Shown: positions 9,830 through 20,570 of the stretch, piece after piece | How positions within the stretch are numbered: the first letter of the stretch is position 1 | How the letters are laid out: every line of letters begins with the position of its first letter | Assembly (NCBI GenBank): GCA_963580455.1 | Contig: OY756966.1 | Location: 24,307,001 to 24,371,000, forward strand | DNA from: Euonymus europaeus | Lineage: Eukaryota; Streptophyta; Magnoliopsida; Celastrales; Celastraceae | Direction of reading: 5' to 3' | Length of the DNA stretch: 64,000 nt | Position numbers and translations under genes: made by a program | Notes under the pieces: model-generated | The model's database searches: none | Seen by the model: only the letters and a program-made list of their open reading frames with translations | What the model was told of the DNA's origin: nothing

Positions 9830-12800
9830 TTACTCCATCACGAGTTGCATGTGACGATTGAGGTCGTTAAGGTAGGTAGTGCAAGTGTAGTCCTGAATGT
9901 CACTGGCATCTAAGATAATTTCTTTTCCTACATTGGTCTTCTGCTTGGATTCTGTTGGTGCATCTTCTCCTTTCAATAGCTGCAAAACCTATATACTCGG
10001 AAAAAAATCAATTTTGAGTTTCAGTATCATTACTTATGAAGGGAAAAGGGACAAGACATATTTATACCCGATTCATGGGTGGACGGATGGAGGGTAGATG
10101 GTGTATACACATTGAAGCCGTCAGCATAGCACGCTTAATTTCTGTAGGATCATATGAATCTCCTAGACGAGGATCGACTAATTCTTTCACATTATTTTCC
10201 TCCAGCAGTGGTTTTGCCTGTGCAAGAAAAACATGTTGAAGGTCGATACTCTTTCATTTGTCTTATGAAACAAGAGACTTTATTAGAAGTAGAAGACTGC
10301 TAGGATTTTGTTGATTTTGCCTGTAACATAAGATTGAGATATCTTCATGAGGACAAGCGACTTAACTGAAGTAATCATACCCATATCACAAGGCTTTGCC
10401 TACTGGAATCAATTGCATGACGACCTGTTATGAGCTCGAGTAATAGAACCCCAAAGGCAAAAATATCAGTCCTCTCGTCAACTATCCCATGCATAAAATA
10501 TTCAGGGGCCAAATATCTGAAAAATCAATTGCTCATCAAATACATTACTTAATTCAAAAAATGCTGAGAACTAATCAATGAGGAAGCATGACAAACCCGA
10601 ATGTGCCCTCGATTGGAAATACAACATGATGAAAGCAATTTTCTGGAAGCCATTTTGCCAGTCCGAAATCAGAAACCTGCAGTGATGCACAAAATTGAAA
10701 GCTCAGGCTCTCTATATAGTTGACATACCGATCTGTATAGGGAGTCAACAAAAGTTTGGAAATTTTTAAAAATTGGACCTCAGCCTCATAATCCTGAGCA
10801 AGTAATATGTTAGAGGCTTTGATGTCTCTGTGAATAATGCGGCGTGGGCAATCATGATGGAGATACTGCAGTCCTTCTGCTACTCCTATTGCCACCTTAA
10901 ATCTAATCTTCCATTCTAAACACTCTGTTCCTCCTGCAATATTGCCGAATTTCTAATCAATTAAGTGAAAATAGTATACTTAGCTAAATTCATTTATCAG
11001 AGAAATGGGAAATGATTTAAGATTAGTTTGGAGACAGAACCGTGAAGCACGGAAGCAAGGCTGCCTTGAGGGTAAAATTCGAGGACAAGATGCAAACCAT
11101 CATCAATGCTGAAGCCGAGGAATTTAGCCACATTTGGGTGGTCTATGTGTGCAATGATTCCAAGTTCTGACAAGAAATCACTGATTCCATTCACTTCTTC
11201 CTTTTCAATCTCAATTAGTTTCTTTACTGCCACAAGCTGACCATCAAATAAACAACCTTTGTATACTTTTGCATGGCCCCCTTCGCCAACCAAATTATCT
11301 GCATAAGTTTCAATTAGACCTCTAACAATATATGCATTTCACGGCTTATGGAGGTCAGGGACTCTGTATTGGACAATTAAGTGACTCCTGTTTCCAGAAA
11401 TATTGACCATGAGAATATTTATCCTAATTGAGTTTAAAAAGCAACTCTTTGTGAAGTTAGGTAATGCTACAAGTTCACAAGTCACAGAGGGAAACCCATT
11501 AAGATGGCAATCGAACAAGTTCATCAGTTCTCTGCTGACTTCAAAATGTAGTTATTGTTCCATAATATTGCAAGTTCACCCAGAAACCTAAATAAATTCA
11601 GATTATGAAAGAAAGCACGGGGTAAGTTGAAATTTCTTATTCTTTATGATTAAGACATTCTTATTAACAAATTCATGGTTATTCAGCCAACTAACTCACA
11701 ACTAATAAAACTTATAATAAATATTTATCAAAAGCTTCATCAAAACAGATGTAGACGTGATGATTTGTCATCAACATTGACTCGACTCAAAACCAAAGAT
11801 CTTCTTGATACCAGTCAAAGATAAAGGACCTCATCCCAGAGTCTAATTTTGTTTAAATTATAGAAAGCTTTGACTGCAAGTAATCATTCAAAATGGCAAT
11901 TAATCTCTCATCATTTTATAGAAAATATGTAGTTGAGATGCTGTAGCTAATAGTCCATTTGAAAGCAGCTGAATCCACAATATTCAAACCAGGTGAAGTA
12001 GAAACCCAAACAACACTATGGATCCTGATAAGAGAAAAAAAAAAATGGACTACTTTCTATTTAACGACAATATTAAGTTATTCAGACCCATTATGAACAG
12101 AAGTATCCAATAAAGCTACAAACAATAGATAGATGCCTAAAAATTAACTTCTTTGAGGCCAATATTCTCCTCAAAATAATACTTTTCAATTGTAAATAAA
12201 CACAATGTTTATGAAAAATTGGTAGTTTAATGAATTAAATAATGCCAACGTTCACTCCTTCGTTCAAACTTGAAAAGGAAAGAAATGTATGAGTTTTGAG
12301 TTATGAAAAACAAAAATTCAGAAGCAGAAGCTCACCAGGACTGAAATTGTCTGTGGCGGCGGCAAGCTCTGCACAGCTAAAATTCCTCCAAGAAGGCTTT
12401 GTCGCAGGTTTACCTTCAAAATCAACCCCCATCTCCTCATCATGGCTCTGAACTCGACCCGATTTCTTCTTCGAAATCTTCCTGATAATCTCGTAGTTTG
12501 TCAGCAGAGGAATCGCTGAGAACCTCCTCAGAGATTTCTTCTTCAGGGTGTCAATCAGATTCCTCCATTGCCCTTCCCGATTAGTCACCGTCGCCTGAGG
12601 AATTACTTTCTCCGTGGAAAATGGTGTACAACTGCCGCTGCTGTGATCGGAATCAGAACCCAGAGCCAAAATCTCCAATACACTTCTCGGAGAGGCCTCA
12701 TCGAGAGTCAGTTCCATCTCCTTTTTCATTGATGGTATTTCTTGAGCTTCTCCTCCTTCTGTAATTAAAGCAAACACATTACAAACGAAAGAGACATACC

Positions 12801-12900
12801 CATTTCTCCATTCTCTCAATACAAACAAACTCAGAAATGCAAAAGCTTTACCTTCCGCTTCCACAGCCATTTTATCCAATTCTTCTTTCAGGGTTTTCAT
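9830..12900 (-). CDS. Receptor-like cytoplasmic Ser/Thr kinase, class VI (RLCK VI_A-like)
   Basis: Predicted exons on the minus strand: 12900-12852, 12758-12336, 11298-11041, 10933-10779, 10676-10597, 10516-10381, 10217-10068 and 9988-9830. They join in frame to 469 codons plus a stop. Kinase motifs are complete: Gly-rich loop [11 protein letters not shown] (about residues 162-172), ATP-binding Lys183 in VAVKK, catalytic HRDIKASN with Asp280, DFG at 298-300, and an APE triplet. There is no signal peptide or membrane segment. The N-terminus carries acidic and basic patches ([20 protein letters not shown]) and the phrase [13 protein letters not shown] just before the kinase domain. The extended [12 protein letters not shown] activation segment and [10 protein letters not shown] are typical of plant RLCK VI, several of which bind ROP GTPases. 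ROP binding here is inferred. The intron at 10677-10778 is a multiple of three with no stop. Its donor (GAG|gtccaa) is weak. Confidence 0.9.
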
Positions 12901-13148
12901 TTATCTCAAGAACCCAGAAATCACAAGCCTTGGATAAAAAGGCTTCAGAATCTCAACGAAACACAAAAGAGGCAGAAGAAGAAAACTTGGTCTACATGTT
13001 GTGGTTATTCAATAGCCGTGGGGAGAGGGAAGATATGAATAGAAGACAGGTTGTGGTCTTTGGCTCCTCTTGGTTGTTGGTAGAAAGAGATGAAGAGCCA
13101 TAAACCAGTTTGGGGGTGATTCCTTCCAATAAAATCTCTCTTTCTGCT

Positions 13149-13157
13149 ATATTTATA
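13149..13157 (-). promoter_or_regulatory. TATA box of the kinase gene
   Basis: On the minus strand the sequence reads GTATAAATATAG, a strong plant TATA box about 250 bases upstream of the kinase ATG at 12900. It implies a leader of roughly 220 bases. Confidence 0.6.
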
Positions 13158-13159
13158 CG

Positions 13160-15189
13160 GTGTTGAACTATGATCCTTATTGAATTAAAGTTAAAAACAA
13201 AATGTTTTAATTTATTTTTTTATTGAATAAAAATGAACAAGTGTAATGATGAAATCATGGCCGTTGGTTACCTTTCTCTTCCCTAATACTTTCAATGCTA
13301 ACAATATCAACAACATTTTGATTTAATTACTCCTAAAATATGTTATTACCTTGCATTCTTAATTTATATGTAAGTACTTTTATGATTAATAATCACACTC
13401 ATATACTTAAATCATTTGCGCATGGAACAAGAAAACCAGGCCAAGAACAGACAAATGTGAATGTTTTAGTTTTGTCTTTCATCATCACAAACTACACCAA
13501 TTTATTATTGGCCTCCACTAGATGTATGGATAAGTTGGAAACAAAAGAAAGCTCCATCCAAGGAAATTGTTATATGTTGTCTTAAACACCAAAAACTGTG
13601 TAATCCTATTACGTACATATACACATGATCATGATCTGTAAGTCAAAATTTTGTAAATCAACGCATTTACATTAATAATATTGTCTATTTCACGTGGATA
13701 TATTAAACTTGGATGACTCTGTTTTTTCAATGTCTTCTCATTTAACTGTACTTGTAAGCCTAATACGTACATACAAGTTAAAATTTTGTAAATCTCAAAC
13801 CACTCACATTATTAATATTGTCCGTTTTTTGTTATCCGATTTTCAGAGATATATCGAACCCATATGACATTATTCTTTTTGAGTCGTCTCACTTAATGAT
13901 ATTTATATATAGATAAAAATTGAATATCGATTTAGTTATAATTTGATGTCACCATCTAAAGTGGGTGAACTACTCCTATACATCTCTATATGGCTCGAAG
14001 TAGTAGAGCAGAGTGCATACAACAGTGCTTTTATAGGGTCTTGATCACTTGATTTCTTGAGTGGACCTAAACAGGTGAGTTTACTGGTTTTAGTTTGTGA
14101 CTGAAATTCATTCAAAGGTGGGACACCAAACCCCCCTAAATCACAATGGAGGAAATATTATGTTTTTTCTCGGGATGATTACAATGCGGGTTAGTTAACA
14201 ATGTATAACGGTTTAATTAGTTGTTCAACCTTACTCATCTCCCTATCATTTTTATAATAAATTCCTCCCTAATTACACGTTCGAGATATATGTATGGTTA
14301 AAATTAATTTTTTTATTATTTATATTTTGTTACGACACATACTGCTCAATCTACTTGCATGTTTTATGTATGTACACATTTTGACTGAATAGGATAGGGG
14401 CATAAACAGGGAATGTGGAGGTGCACTGATGTACCGGTTATTAGCCTGTTCAATCTGTGAACCATCAGATCATGAGATATAGATATGATGATTATAATTT
14501 TTTACTTAAAAAGTTTTTCAAATTATTAAATAAATTTGTTCTTATCCTAATTCTCTTCGCTTTTATCTCTCATGTTTCAAATTTCTTTCACTTTTATCTC
14601 TCATGTTTTTACTCTTTCTATGGGCAAGATAAGCGAGCTCTCCTCGGGTTTCTAGCTCGGACTACGCACTCGAATCGCCTACGTCTCCGAAACATCATAT
14701 GAAGTTTCCACATCGGCTAAGAATGTTGCCTTCATGAACATATTTGTCTTATCTGAATTCGTTGTTGTAGGCTCAAGTTATATACTAAACATTGCTTGCG
14801 TACATAATTAACTGCACATCAAATGTAACATTTCATCTGCATGTCACCCTCTAAAATTTGCAAAAAAAGATTAGTATTTCTGTTGACATCTATTGATATA
14901 AAAAAATGATAAGTCACGTTTAGAATATTTGCTCTCTCTTTCTGATTCATGATTTTTTTGTTATATCCATGTTGGCCACATACGCCACATTTTTTACGTT
15001 GATTGTGATAAACCACGATCTTATATATACATGCGATTATCAATAACATAACATGATTAACGATAAAATATGAAAAATATTGATCACGAAGTTGACAACA
15101 ACGTGATACATAGAAGGCCAATGAAAGCAAAATTATTACCAACAAAATGAATTGTCATATGTGAAAAAAAATCGATTGCTATATTTCCA
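13160..15189. other. Intergenic DNA, no gene seen
   Basis: About 2 kb of AT-rich sequence between the kinase promoter and a retrotransposon. The only open frames are short and match nothing I recognise. Confidence 0.5.
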
Positions 15190-15435
15190 TGATAGATATA
15201 TTGAAGTAGACTGAAAGAAGAGTTACACAAGATCCAGAATCAACAGATATTACGCGAACCAAAACAGGTTTTTACAAATTACATACCCTCCAATAAGCCC
15301 TAGGAATCACCTTAAAGCCAACAAGCTTTCCCAAAACAACCCTCCCTTACAAACAAAAGACACAATTAGCTATCTTTCAGACATTCAAGGCCCATGTACC
15401 TAGGATTGGGCCTCCTATTACGCTTTGGCCTATCA
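15190..15435 (-). repeat. 3' LTR of the Ty3/gypsy element
   Basis: It begins TG and ends CA in either orientation (tgatagatat to ggcctatca). About 96.5% identical to the other LTR at 20027-20273. The C-terminal codons of pol run into it. Confidence 0.92.
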
Positions 15436-15450
15436 CTCGCCCCCCTGAAG
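15436..15450 (-). other. Polypurine tract of the Ty3/gypsy element
   Basis: Directly inside the 3' LTR the minus strand reads TTCAGGGGGGCGAG, the purine-rich primer for second-strand DNA synthesis. Confidence 0.7.
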
Positions 15451-17087
15451 ACCAAACCTTGTCCTCAAGGTTCAAAAAGGGATACCCCTGCAGCAATTTA
15501 TCTACTTCTTCCCAGGTGGCATCTTCATCAGGCATGTGCTTCCATTTAACCAAAGCTTCTGCGATGTTACCCATACCATGCTTCACCCACCGATACTTAA
15601 GAATATTTTCTGGTTTCATAACAGGAACATGAGAATCAGAACAGGGAGGTAATGTAGGTAAGACAGTAGCCACTTCGCCAACCTTCTTCTTAAGCAAGGA
15701 AACATGGAAGACTGGATGGATCCTAGACCCTGCAGGAAGAGCAAGACGGTACGCCACCTCTCCAATGCGTTCCAAAATCTGGAAGGGCCCGAAATATTTG
15801 CTTGCTAACTTCTGGTGAGCTCGTCGAAATACACTTTGCTGGCGATAAGGATGCAACCTCAAATAAACCCATTCGCCAGGTTCCAAAGAAACCTCTCTAC
15901 GGTGGTGATCTGCATATTGCTTCATCTGATTATTGGCATAAGAGATATTATTTTTCAGTTCCTTCAATAACTCCTCCCGGCCTCGCAGCTCATTATCTAC
16001 TTCATCAACTTCAGTGGCATCTGCCATATAATTTACTAATGTAGTAGGAGGCCTTCCATACAAGCTTTCGAATGGGGTAGAGTCGATAGCTCGATGGTAC
16101 GTGGTATTATACCAGTACTCAGCCCACGGAAGAAAAAATTCTCATTGCCGGGGGTGTTGACTAGCGAAACACCTCAAATATTGTTCCAGACTCCTGTTGG
16201 TAACCTCAGTTTGGCCGTCGGATTGAGGGTGGTATGCCGAACTCATTTTCAACTTAGTACCCTGCAATTTGAAAAATTCACGCCAAAAAATACTAGTAAA
16301 AATAGCTCCCCGATCAGTGATCATCCGCCTCGGCACCCCATGAAGTTTAACAACATTCTGTACAAATACCTTCGCCACATCCCGAGCAGGGTAAGGATGT
16401 TTGAGGGCAATGAAATGACTGCATTTGGTAAGGCGATCGACGACCACCATGATGGAATCCTTATGATTTGAAATTGGCAGTCCATCAATAAAATCTAATG
16501 TAATTTCTTCCCATACTTGTGTCGGCACTGGCAGAGGTTGTAAAAGTCCAGCAGGTGACTTTGTCTCATGCTTATTTCGTTGGCACACATCACAAGCCAA
16601 GACATAGGCTCGAACATCCGTACGCATATCTTCCCAAAAGAAAGACTGTTTCACCCTCTTGAGAGTGCGAAGAATCCCTGAATGTCCACCATTTACAGTG
16701 TCATGGAATTCATGCAAGAGTTTTGGAATTAATGGAGAGTGTGGAGGAATAACCACTCGCCCCTTATAATAAAGAATTCCATCTCTGCTCTTATACTTCA
16801 ACATATCTGCAGCATTTTGAGACATTTGGTTATGTAACTCAATCAAATAGGGGTCAGTTTGATTTACCTGTCGCAACTCATCCCAAATATAAAATTTAGG
16901 AGCTGAAAGAGCATGTATTTGTGCCTCATCCTCCATTCTTCGCCGTAACAAGGAATCAACAGCAAGGTTCTCCTTGCCGGGTCTGTATCGAATTTCATAC
17001 TCATAGCCGAGCAACTTAGCCACCCATTTTTGTTGCTCCGGTGTAGAAACTCTTTGTTCCAACAAATATTTCAAGCTTCTTTGATCC

Positions 17088-17462
17088 TTAATAATGGTAA
17101 ATTTGCGGCCCATCAAATATGGACGCCAAAGCTTAATTACTTCCACTATTGCCAACATCTCCTTGGAGTAATTGGTCATCCCAAGCACAATCAGCATTTG
17201 ATAGGCTTAAGCTAGCTATGACGCAAACTCCCGTGTTAGCTTTGCCCAACTTTGAGGAGTCTTTCATAGTTGAAACCGATGCATCAGACAAGGGAATAGG
17301 GGCTGTCTTGAGTAAAAGAGGAAGACCTCTTGCCTTTATGAGTAAGGCAATCAGCGGTAAAAAGAAATCCAATTCGACTTACTCCAAGGAGATGCTGGCA
17401 ATAGTGGAAGCAATTAAGCTTTGGCGTCCATATTTGATGGGCCGCAAATTTACCATTATTAA
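17088..17462 (+). repeat. Inverted RNase H segment with inverted-repeat ends inside the gypsy element
   Basis: The minus-strand copy of the RNase H sequence at 17088-17170 ([10 protein letters not shown]... GRKFTII) recurs on the plus strand at 17379-17462 with about two mismatches over 83 bp. Between them, plus-strand codons encode the upstream part of the same domain (AFDRLKLAMTQTPVLALPNF, then [15 protein letters not shown]), which should read on the minus strand. About 290 bp has been flipped, and the ~83-bp end is present in both orientations. Confidence 0.85.
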
Positions 17463-18815
17463 ACTGACCCTTCTTTAACAGCTGAGTGAGAGGGGTTGCG
17501 ATGATGCCGTAACGTTTGACAAACTTGCGATAATATCCTGTGAGTCCCAAAAAAACCCCGTAATTCTGTAATATTCTGTGGAATCCGCCAATCTTGCATC
17601 GCTTCCACCTTCCTTGTGTCAACCCTCACTCCTTCACCAGAAATAATGTGTCCCAAGTAATACACCTCTTTCTGAGCAAAAGCACACTTGCTGGGCTTAA
17701 TATAGAACTGATGCTCATTCAATATTTCAAATACCCGACGCAGGTAAACTAGATGCTCATCCCAATTCTTACTGTAGACGAGAATGTCATAAAAATCAAG
17801 ATAAACTTACGTAAACAGGCACGAAAAATATCATTCATGGCGGCCTGAAAAGTGGAAGGTGCGTTGCATAGCCCAAAGGGCATAACAAGATATTCATAGT
17901 GCCCACTATGAGTCCGAAATGCAGTCTTAGATACATCTTCAGGATGGACTTTGATATGATGATAGCCCGCTCGCAAATCCAATTTAGAAAACCATTGCGA
18001 GCCATGTAATTCGTCCAACATATCATCAACTGTAGGTATAGGGAAGCGATCTTTGATAGTCACCTCATTGAGAGCCCGATAGTCAGTACAAAACCTCCAT
18101 GTTCCATCTTTTTTCTTGACGAGTAACACTGGAGATGAGAATGGACTACAGATGGATCGAATAAATCCCTTCTGAAGCATCTCCGTAACTTGCTTCTCAA
18201 TTTCGTTTTTTTGGAAATAAGCATAATGATATGGCCTGACATTAATAGGGCCTGCCTCCGCCTGTAAAGTGATCTTGTGGTCATAGTCACGCGCTGGGGG
18301 AAGTGATTTCGGTTCTTCCAACACGCCATGGAACTCTGTCAACAACTCTTGCACCTCTCGTGATGGTGACTCAGAGATTTTATCAATGGGTTCCCTCACC
18401 AGTATCGTAAACAATTCCGCTCCAGCAAGAACATCTTTTTCTAAAGTCTGCATATCAACTATACTAGCTGAAGAGATTCAGTTGTGACTGAATTCGATAC
18501 ACCCGACCATCTCGCGTAATATCCATCGTCATGGTTTTCCAGTCACACACAGTGCTACCCAAACTTTCCAGCCATGCAATGCCTAACACCATATCAAGAC
18601 CACTAAGAGATAAGGAATAAAGAGTCACAGTGAACTCTATCCCTTGCAGAGTGATACCCACCCCTTTGTACTTCTCTTTACAACAAAGTCTTTCTCCATT
18701 AGCCACCCTTACTTTAAAATCTGGTACGGCGGTTACCGGTAGTCTCAACGACTCTGCAATTCGATGGTCAATAAAATTAAGTGTTGAACCACTATCAATA
18801 AGCACGGTCAGCACC

Positions 18816-20002
18816 TTACCACCCACTTGAGCCTTCACCCGCATAGTCCGGGGTCCTGAGACACCCGCAATTGCATTTAGAGACACCTGAGGCCCCCTCT
18901 TGAACTTCAATCTGAGCAACCTGGTCCTCATCAAAGACCTCGTCTTCAACCTCAGACACAATCTTCATTGAGCCAACAATTACTTCCCCTTTTGCTTCAA
19001 TCAGAAATGACTGTGGGGTAGTACATTTATGTCCCGGAGTATACTCCTCATTACAACTAAAACATAAGCCTTTTTCACGCCTCTTCTGCATTTCTTCCCA
19101 ACTGAGTTTCTTAACTGCTGAACCCCCAGTAGGTGCCAAACCAGTATCTGTTTGCCCTGTCTTGAATCTAGACTTTTGATTCTCAAAATTCCTAATTTTT
19201 CCCTTTTTTTTAAGGCCTCATTCCGTAACCGTGCTAACCCGATGGCCTCAAGTAAGTCTTTGGGTTTGAACATCCGTAGGCCCTTGGAGATTTCCTGGCG
19301 CAACCCGCCCATGAAAACTCCTACCAAAGCCTTTTGGGTCCAATTCTCCACCCTGTTGGCGAGCTTAACGAACTCACACAGATACTCCTCAAACATCCCC
19401 TTCTGCTGAATCCGGGACAATCCTTCATCACAGTCTTCATACCCAGTAGGCCCAAATCGAGCCATGATTTCCTCTGTAATAACTTTCCACCTAATCGGCC
19501 AGCCTTCCTTATGATACACCCGTTTCAACCACTGCCACCAATGATTTGCATCACCTTCCATATGAATGGAAGCTACCTTGACCTTCTGCTCGTCGGAAAC
19601 CCCATGATAATCGAAGATTTGTTCCACTCGATCAAGCCACACCACCGGATCGTCTCCAGAAAACTTAGGAAAATCAATCTTGAGTGATCGCAAAGATGAT
19701 GGATAACTTCCATGCGACTCAACTTTCTTATCACCATCATTTGACCCGCTACCCGTCTCTATCGCTTTTGACACTCCTTTTCCAGTGTGTCCCTGAACCG
19801 AATCCATGAGCCCACGAATAAGCTCCTCTAAATGTTGTAGCCATTTGTCCAATTTCTTCTCCATTCCTTGGATTCGAGAGTCAAGCATGCCCTGCCATTT
19901 TCCTTCCAACGCTTGTGAAGTCACAGCCAATCCTTGAATTATTGTCTTCATCTCCTGGAAATCAACCTCCAATTTCTCTATTCGGTCCTTATAGGCAGCC
20001 AT
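18816..20002 (-). pseudogene. Broken gag gene of the Ty3/gypsy element
   Basis: Starts with ATG at 20002, just after the 5' LTR and primer-binding site. The capsid region contains FPKFSGDDPVVWLDRVEQIF and related Ty3/gypsy gag phrases. A zinc-knuckle-like CFSCNEEYTPGHKC lies near 19070-19030. A frameshift occurs around the A/T homopolymers at 19195-19210, and a second frame change near 18890 separates gag from protease. Confidence 0.85.
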
Positions 20003-20012
20003 TGAAGCAGCC

Positions 20013-20023
20013 CTCTGATACCA
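20013..20023 (-). other. Primer-binding site of the Ty3/gypsy element (initiator tRNA-Met)
   Basis: The minus strand reads TGGTATCAGAG next to the 5' LTR, complementary to the 3' end of plant initiator tRNA-Met. Confidence 0.85.
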
Positions 20024-20026
20024 AAT

Positions 20027-20273
20027 TGATAGATATATTGAAGTAGACTGAAAGAAGAGTTACAGAAGATCCAGAATCAACAGATACTACACAAACCAAA
20101 ACAGGTTTTTACAAATTACATACCCCTCCAATAAGCCCTAAGAATCACCTTAAAGCCAACAAGCTTTCCCAAAACAACCCTCCCTTACAAACAAAAGACA
20201 CAATTAGTTATCTTTCAGACATTCAAGACCCATGTACCTAGGATTGGGCCTCCTATCACGCTTTGGCCTATCA
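20027..20273 (-). repeat. 5' LTR of the Ty3/gypsy element
   Basis: A 247-bp direct repeat of 15190-15435 with eight substitutions and one indel. It lies upstream of gag in the element's orientation. Confidence 0.92.
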
Positions 20274-20570
20274 TTCTATTTAATTATTTTAAAAATGATC
20301 GAAGACCCAAAAAAAAATCCCAATAAAACTTGCAATTTGACGTGCGTTGACTAAAACTTACAAAAAAAGACAAAATTGTTCCTTGACTAGTTGACTCGTA
20401 TATCCTTGTTAAAGCAAAGGATGGAATTCCAAAACTAACACAAACTGCGCACGTGTTGGAAAACTGAGCTAGTTACTCACTTTCCTTCGGTGCTACCATC
20501 CGCATCCGATATCATCTAAAGTCCACCGATCCCCAAAAATCCCCCAGGCACCGCCCGCTTGCCGACGACA
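20274..20570. other. Promoter/leader region of the histone-fold gene
   Basis: Short spacer between the retrotransposon and the next gene, becoming GC-richer towards the ATG. No clear TATA box. The retrotransposon inserted only about 300 bp upstream of this coding start. Confidence 0.4.

Larger units (their letters stand above)
15377..18830 (-). pseudogene. Broken pol gene of the Ty3/gypsy element
   Basis: Protease: VLIDSGSTLNFID near 18830-18780. Reverse transcriptase: 18453-17749, with FPIPTVDDML and YLVMPFGLCNAPSTFQ. Integrase: about 16790-16142, with the HHCC-type zinc-finger motif, DFIDGLP and ITDRG. Chromodomain-like C-terminus: about 15620-15480, with EALVKWKHMPDEDATWEEVD. Breaks: a frame change between protease and RT near 18460; a 4-nt deletion at about 17785 that removes part of the catalytic Asp-Asp site; an inverted RNase H segment at 17088-17462; and a TGA at 16142-16144 where the family has Trp. 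It is non-functional. Confidence 0.88.
15190..20273 (-). mobile_element. Degenerate Ty3/gypsy LTR retrotransposon, chromodomain-bearing (chromovirus type)
   Basis: A 5.08-kb element bounded by two direct LTRs of about 246 bp. On the minus strand the order is gag with zinc knuckle, protease, reverse transcriptase, RNase H, integrase, chromodomain, which is Ty3/gypsy order. The initiator-Met primer-binding site and the polypurine tract are both present. Flanks are ttcca and ttcta, a 5-bp target duplication with one mismatch. The LTRs differ at eight positions plus one indel (about 3%), so it is not very recent. It is inactive: there are several frameshifts, a lost catalytic aspartate region, at least one nonsense codon and an inverted RNase H segment. 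Small size and short LTRs suggest the Reina-like branch, but this is a guess. Confidence 0.92.

Noticed and set aside
10575..10895. Continuous ORF taken as one exon of the kinase
   Set aside because: The 34 codons before VSDFG match nothing in the kinase family and are bounded by GT and AG, so this is an in-frame intron.
17149..17478. Plus-strand ORF with RNase H-like sequence, at first looking like a second retroelement
   Set aside because: Its ends match the surrounding minus-strand element and it contains exactly the part missing from that element, so it is an inverted internal segment.
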